Origin: an uncultured Bradyrhizobium sp. | GTDB taxonomy: Bacteria > Pseudomonadota > Alphaproteobacteria > Rhizobiales > Xanthobacteraceae | Length of the DNA stretch: 64,000 bases | Assembly (NCBI RefSeq): GCF_947648125.1 | Contig: NZ_CANSMR010000004.1 | Span: forward strand, 248,001 to 312,000 | Reading direction: 5' to 3' | Shown here: positions 61,658 to 64,000 of the stretch, piece after piece | Layout: every line of letters begins with the position of its first letter | How positions within the stretch are numbered: position 1 is the first letter of the stretch | Position numbers and translations under genes: made by a program | Notes under the pieces: model-generated | What the model was told of the DNA's origin: nothing | The model's input: the letters and a program-made list of their open reading frames with translations, nothing else | Database searches by the model: none

Positions 61658-62092
61658 ATGGAGAAAATGCTTATGTTGAATCGTCGGGCTATCATGACAC
61701 TTGTCGTGAGCACGAGCCTATTGGCAACCGCAGGGTTGGCCGTGGCCAAGAACGCCCACCACAATAACGGCCATAACCTTCTTGGTGAGAAGATTCACAA
61801 GAACGGGAAGCATGAAATCGGAAAGATCGGCAACAACGCCGTCGTTGCCGAAGTTAGCAATGACAAGGTGGTGGGAATGAGCGCCGGCAATTTGCCGGCG
61901 CAGAAGGTGAAATCCAGCAAGAAGATGGCGGGGGCCGACACGACGCAGGTTGCCGCGAACGGTCCGATTAAGCTTGCCCAGGTGGGCGATTACTACGCGT
62001 ACTGCTTCGATACCGGCATTGACGTGGAGTGCTATTGGTACCCGGCGACTGACGTGATCGTAACCGATCCGTGGTCGCCCTATCCGTATTGA
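61658..62092 (+). CDS. Exported protein of unknown function
   Basis: 144 residues. N-terminal signal (about MLNRRAIMTLVVSTSLLATA, cleavage near AVA-K), then a Lys/His/Asn-rich section (NAHHNNGHNLLGEKIHKNGK), a Val/Lys segment (EVSNDKVVGMSAGNLPAQKV), and a Tyr/Trp/Asp end (YCFDTGIDVECYWYPA, WSPYPY) with two cysteines. MEKMLM at 61658 or MLNRR at 61673 (GGAG nine bases upstream) could be the start. A terminator-like hairpin follows at 62147. No family recognised. Confidence 0.65.
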   Translation: MEKMLMLNRRAIMTLVVSTSLLATAGLAVAKNAHHNNGHNLLGEKIHKNGKHEIGKIGNNAVVAEVSNDKVVGMSAGNLPAQKVKSSKKMAGADTTQVAANGPIKLAQVGDYYAYCFDTGIDVECYWYPATDVIVTDPWSPYPY

Positions 62093-62146
62093 GTTCCAAG
62101 TCCAAGTATCGGCCCGCGGCGGATGCTCGTCGCCCCCAAAACGAAT

Positions 62147-62170
62147 GAGGTCGCCAATTTTGGCGGCCTC
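62147..62170 (+). terminator. Terminator-like hairpin after the 61658-62092 gene
   Basis: GAGGTCGCCA and TGGCGGCCTC pair over 10 bp (one G-T) with an ATTT loop, 54 bases after the stop. The following bases are not a clean T-run. Confidence 0.4.
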
Positions 62171-62321
62171 TGCTCGTCGAAAGACTTAGCGCTTGAGCTT
62201 GCCCAGCGCGTAGCCGGGATGGCCGGAAACGGATCCGTTGGTCTGCATTTGCCCGCAACAGTCGGAAAGCATCCGCCGCGTCCTTAGACTTTTGCTCTCT
62301 CGACAAGATCATCCCCGGAGG

Positions 62322-62434
62322 GCGTGGTCCCGGCCTTGGGACAGTCCTAGGGTTGGCCGAGACCGCGCTCGCCACCGCCGCTGGCCATCCAATGTCAACG
62401 CACGACTGGATGCCGCGGGAGTGTCGAAAGTCAT
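62322..62434. repeat. Dispersed hairpin-plus-tail repeat, copy C
   Basis: The head (62322-62368) pairs GCGTGGTCCCGGCC with GGCCGAGACCGCGC (one C-A mismatch, one G-T) around a 19-base loop TTGGGACAGTCCTAGGGTT, like the loops at 59455 and 60904. The tail (CCGCTGGCCATCCAATGTCA ... GTCGAAAGTCAT) is a more diverged form of copies A and B. It lies between convergent genes. Confidence 0.7.
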
Positions 62435-62479
62435 ATAGAGCGTAGTTGCTCCACCGAGCGGGGCGCCAGCCGCAGCCGC

Positions 62480-62584
62480 TCATTGATACGCGAGAGTTAA
62501 ACACGTGATGAGGTAGATCGTCCCGGCGACCACCAACGCGGTGACGCCAATCGAGAAAAGGACGCGCCACACGGTAGAGGTCAT
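62480..62584 (-). CDS. Candidate 34-residue single-helix membrane protein
   Basis: MTSTVWRVLFSIGVTALVVA followed by GTIYLITCLTLAYQ: one transmembrane helix with a short polar N-terminus. AAGGCCAAGAA lies just before the ATG. The longer frame to 62686 adds Arg-rich, non-protein-like sequence. No family recognised. Confidence 0.45.
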   Translation of the reverse strand: MTSTVWRVLFSIGVTALVVAGTIYLITCLTLAYQ

Positions 62585-62768
62585 TTCTTGGCCTTGAGCC
62601 CCCGATCTCGACCAGCGAAGGCCGTGCCGCGTCAATCTCACTGAAAGGCGGCACCACACAAGGGGTTCAAAAGGGACATGCATCACAATGGCCCGTCACC
62701 GCGTGCGGCACCGGAAGCAAACGTAATGGTAGGAGCTGTTCGTTTGATTCTCCGGCATCATAAAAGAG

Positions 62769-62794
62769 AAACGGCGCCATTGCGGGCGCCGTTT
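62769..62794. terminator. Bidirectional rho-independent terminator
   Basis: AAACGGCGCC and GGCGCCGTTT form a perfect 10-bp stem with a 6-base loop. T-rich sequence follows on both strands (TTTGATTGATTT on plus, TTTCTCTTTTATG on minus). It isolates the RND gene at 62960 from the repeat-rich region. Confidence 0.65.
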
Positions 62795-62938
62795 GATTGA
62801 TTTGCTTCAGAATCCGCGCTGCGGACGCACTATGGGTGCATTTGCGGAAAGCCGCCTCTACCTCAAGTACTTGCGTCGAATCTCTAAATTGACTCAATCA
62901 GCTTATTCACGAGGTGTTCAGCCTCACACTCGTAGTTT

Positions 62939-62958
62939 AACCTCTGAGAGGAGAGGTT
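62939..62958 (+). promoter_or_regulatory. Hairpin covering the ribosome site of the RND permease
   Basis: AACCTCT (62939-62945) pairs with AGAGGTT (62952-62958); the right arm is the Shine-Dalgarno sequence and the ATG follows two bases later. In the folded form translation would be hindered. Only seven base pairs. Confidence 0.3.
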
Positions 62959-62959
62959 T

Positions 62960-64000
62960 ATGAACCTAGCTGGGCCATCGCTGCGCCGACCTCTGACCGT
63001 TGTAGTCGCAATACTAGCGGTCGCGCTGGCCTCAATTCTGGGGCTGCAGCGGATGCCCAAAGACGTGCTTCCGAACCTGAACGTCCCGACAATCTACGTT
63101 GCGCAAGCCTACGGAGGCATGGACCCGGCTCAGATGGAGGGCTACCTCGCGTTCTATTTCGAATATCATTTCCTCTACATAACCGGAATCCAGCACGTCG
63201 AGTCGAAGTCGATCCAGGGCGCGGCCCTGTTGGAACTGCAGTTCCATCCCGGCACGGATATGTCGCAGGCGATGGCGGAGACCGTCGCCTATGTGAACCG
63301 CGCGCGGGCGTTCATGCCGCCCGGCACGTTGCCGCCGTTCATCACGCGCTTCGACCCGGGCAGCGTTCCGGTGGGACATCTGGTGTTCTCTAGCGAGACC
63401 CGCTCGATCGAGGTGTTGCAGGACGCGGCGTTGAACCTCGTGCGACCGCTGTTCGCGACCCTGCCGGGCGTATCTGCTCCGCCTCCGTTCGGTGGCAACG
63501 CGCGCAGCGTCGTGGTCAACCTGAAACCGGAGCGGCTGCGTTCCTATCATATGAGTCCTGAAGACGTCGTTGCCGCAATTAGTGCTGCCAACGTCGTGAG
63601 CCCGTCGGGGAACGTGACGATCGGTGGCAGCTATCCGCTGGTGCCCGTCAATTCAGTCGCGGGCGACGTCAAAGCCCTCGAAGCCGTACCCATCAAGAAC
63701 GGCAAATTCCCCGCCGTATTCGTCCGCGACTTGGCGGAGGTCGTTGACAGTTCGGACATCGTGACGAGTTACGCGCTCGTCAATGGCAAGCGGGCCGTCT
63801 ACGTGCCCGTGACAAAGCGGGCAGACGCCTCGACGATCGATGTCGCAACACTTGTCAAGGACAGTCTGCCGCGTTTCCAGGGCGTCCTCCCGTCTGGCGT
63901 GACGGTCAGCTACGAGCTCGACCAATCGCCCTATGTCACCCGCGCCCTGGCGGGGCTGCCCATCGAGGGCGTGATCGGGGCTTTGTTGGCCGGGCTCATG
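62960..64000 (+). CDS. RND efflux permease (3' end outside window)
   Basis: First 347 residues of an AcrB-superfamily permease: MNLAGPSLRRPLTVVVAILA (TM1), KDVLPNLNVPTIYVAQAYGGMDP, then the first periplasmic porter domain (GIQHVESKSIQGAALLELQF as a stretch, MPPGTLPPFITRFDPGSVP) up to the start of TM2 at the window edge. GAGAGGAGAGG precedes the ATG. It belongs to a different RND subgroup from the one at 32011 (the YGGMDPAQMEGYL segment). No adaptor gene lies upstream; one may follow beyond the window. Confidence 0.93.
   Translation, partial: MNLAGPSLRRPLTVVVAILAVALASILGLQRMPKDVLPNLNVPTIYVAQAYGGMDPAQMEGYLAFYFEYHFLYITGIQHVESKSIQGAALLELQFHPGTDMSQAMAETVAYVNRARAFMPPGTLPPFITRFDPGSVPVGHLVFSSETRSIEVLQDAALNLVRPLFATLPGVSAPPPFGGNARSVVVNLKPERLRSYHMSPEDVVAAISAANVVSPSGNVTIGGSYPLVPVNSVAGDVKALEAVPIKNGKFPAVFVRDLAEVVDSSDIVTSYALVNGKRAVYVPVTKRADASTIDVATLVKDSLPRFQGVLPSGVTVSYELDQSPYVTRALAGLPIEGVIGALLAGLM

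Larger units (their letters stand above)
62093..62479. other. Intergenic region holding a terminator and repeat copy C
   Basis: 387 bases between convergent genes. It contains the hairpin at 62147-62170 and the dispersed repeat at 62322-62434. No coding frame is supported. Confidence 0.5.
62585..62959. other. Intergenic region before the third RND permease
   Basis: 375 bases with the hairpin at 62769-62794 and the start-site hairpin at 62939-62958. A 76-codon minus-strand frame crosses the terminator-like hairpin and is not called. Confidence 0.4.

Noticed and set aside
62667-62897. 76-codon minus-strand frame
   Set aside because: It crosses a perfect terminator-like hairpin and lacks a ribosome site and protein-like composition.
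1-64000. tRNA, rRNA, CRISPR arrays, insertion sequences, prophage genes
   Set aside because: I looked for cloverleaf ends, rRNA-like stretches, regularly spaced repeats and transposase or integrase motifs and found none that I could support.

Overview
The window looks like chromosome of a Bradyrhizobium-type alphaproteobacterium (Nitrobacteraceae/Rhizobiales). The grounds are a high-GC sequence, 5-aminolevulinate synthase for haem, an RpoH-type sigma factor, a DUF3551 secreted protein, and many tiny exported proteins next to RND pumps. The genus is an inference. I see no rRNA, tRNA, CRISPR array, transposase or integrase.

Layout. 1-3.9 kb (minus): MdtABC-like RND efflux genes led by a Ser/Thr-rich exported protein; the permease runs off the left edge. 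4.0-9.7 kb (minus): one tightly overlapped operon, aldo/keto reductase - cupin - paoA - paoB - paoC (periplasmic molybdenum aldehyde oxidase). 9.9-11.5 kb: three tiny exported proteins. 11.6-17 kb: a beta-hydroxyacid dehydrogenase, a response regulator/histidine kinase pair, a DUF2231 membrane protein and a sorbosone-dehydrogenase-like lipoprotein. 17.2-24.9 kb: redox block of fdhD, cydAB (bd-type quinol oxidase), hemA, katA and a divergent oxyR. 25-30.7 kb: Tat-exported oxalate decarboxylase, YdeP-type molybdopterin oxidoreductase, thioesterase, AraC regulator and DUF305 protein. 30.9-37.5 kb: rpoH, a second RND permease/adaptor pair and a second Cys-ending exported protein. 37.7-44 kb: small exported proteins, lrgAB-like genes, then a sulfite block (sorA, sorB, LysR regulator, and a yeiH-type exporter broken by a frameshift). 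45.2-49.8 kb: sufB-sufC-sufD-hemH. 49.9-56.5 kb: AraC regulator, aquaporin, DUF3551 protein, a glxA/lysR pair whose 5' ends are both missing at one junction, and a CoA-transferase/methylmalonyl-CoA decarboxylase pair. 57-62.8 kb: gene-poor, repeat-rich stretch of small exported or membrane proteins, an RlpA-like protein and dispersed hairpin repeats. From 62.96 kb: the start of a third RND permease, cut by the right edge.

Functional reading. Much of the window handles envelope and redox stress: aldehydes (Pao), sulfite (SorAB), peroxide (OxyR/KatA), oxygen limitation (cyt bd plus HemA), oxalate/formate (OxdD, YdeP, FdhD), toxic compounds (three RND pumps) and Fe-S/haem assembly (SufBCD-HemH). 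The three molybdenum enzymes and FdhD make molybdenum cofactor a shared theme.

Most unusual: (i) in 58.2-62.5 kb, hairpins with differing but fully complementary stems around similar 19-nt loops, some inside a 0.4-kb diverged duplication; (ii) the double truncation of glxA and lysR at about 53,193; (iii) the yeiH frameshift at about 43,330; (iv) families of small exported proteins with shared C-terminal features.
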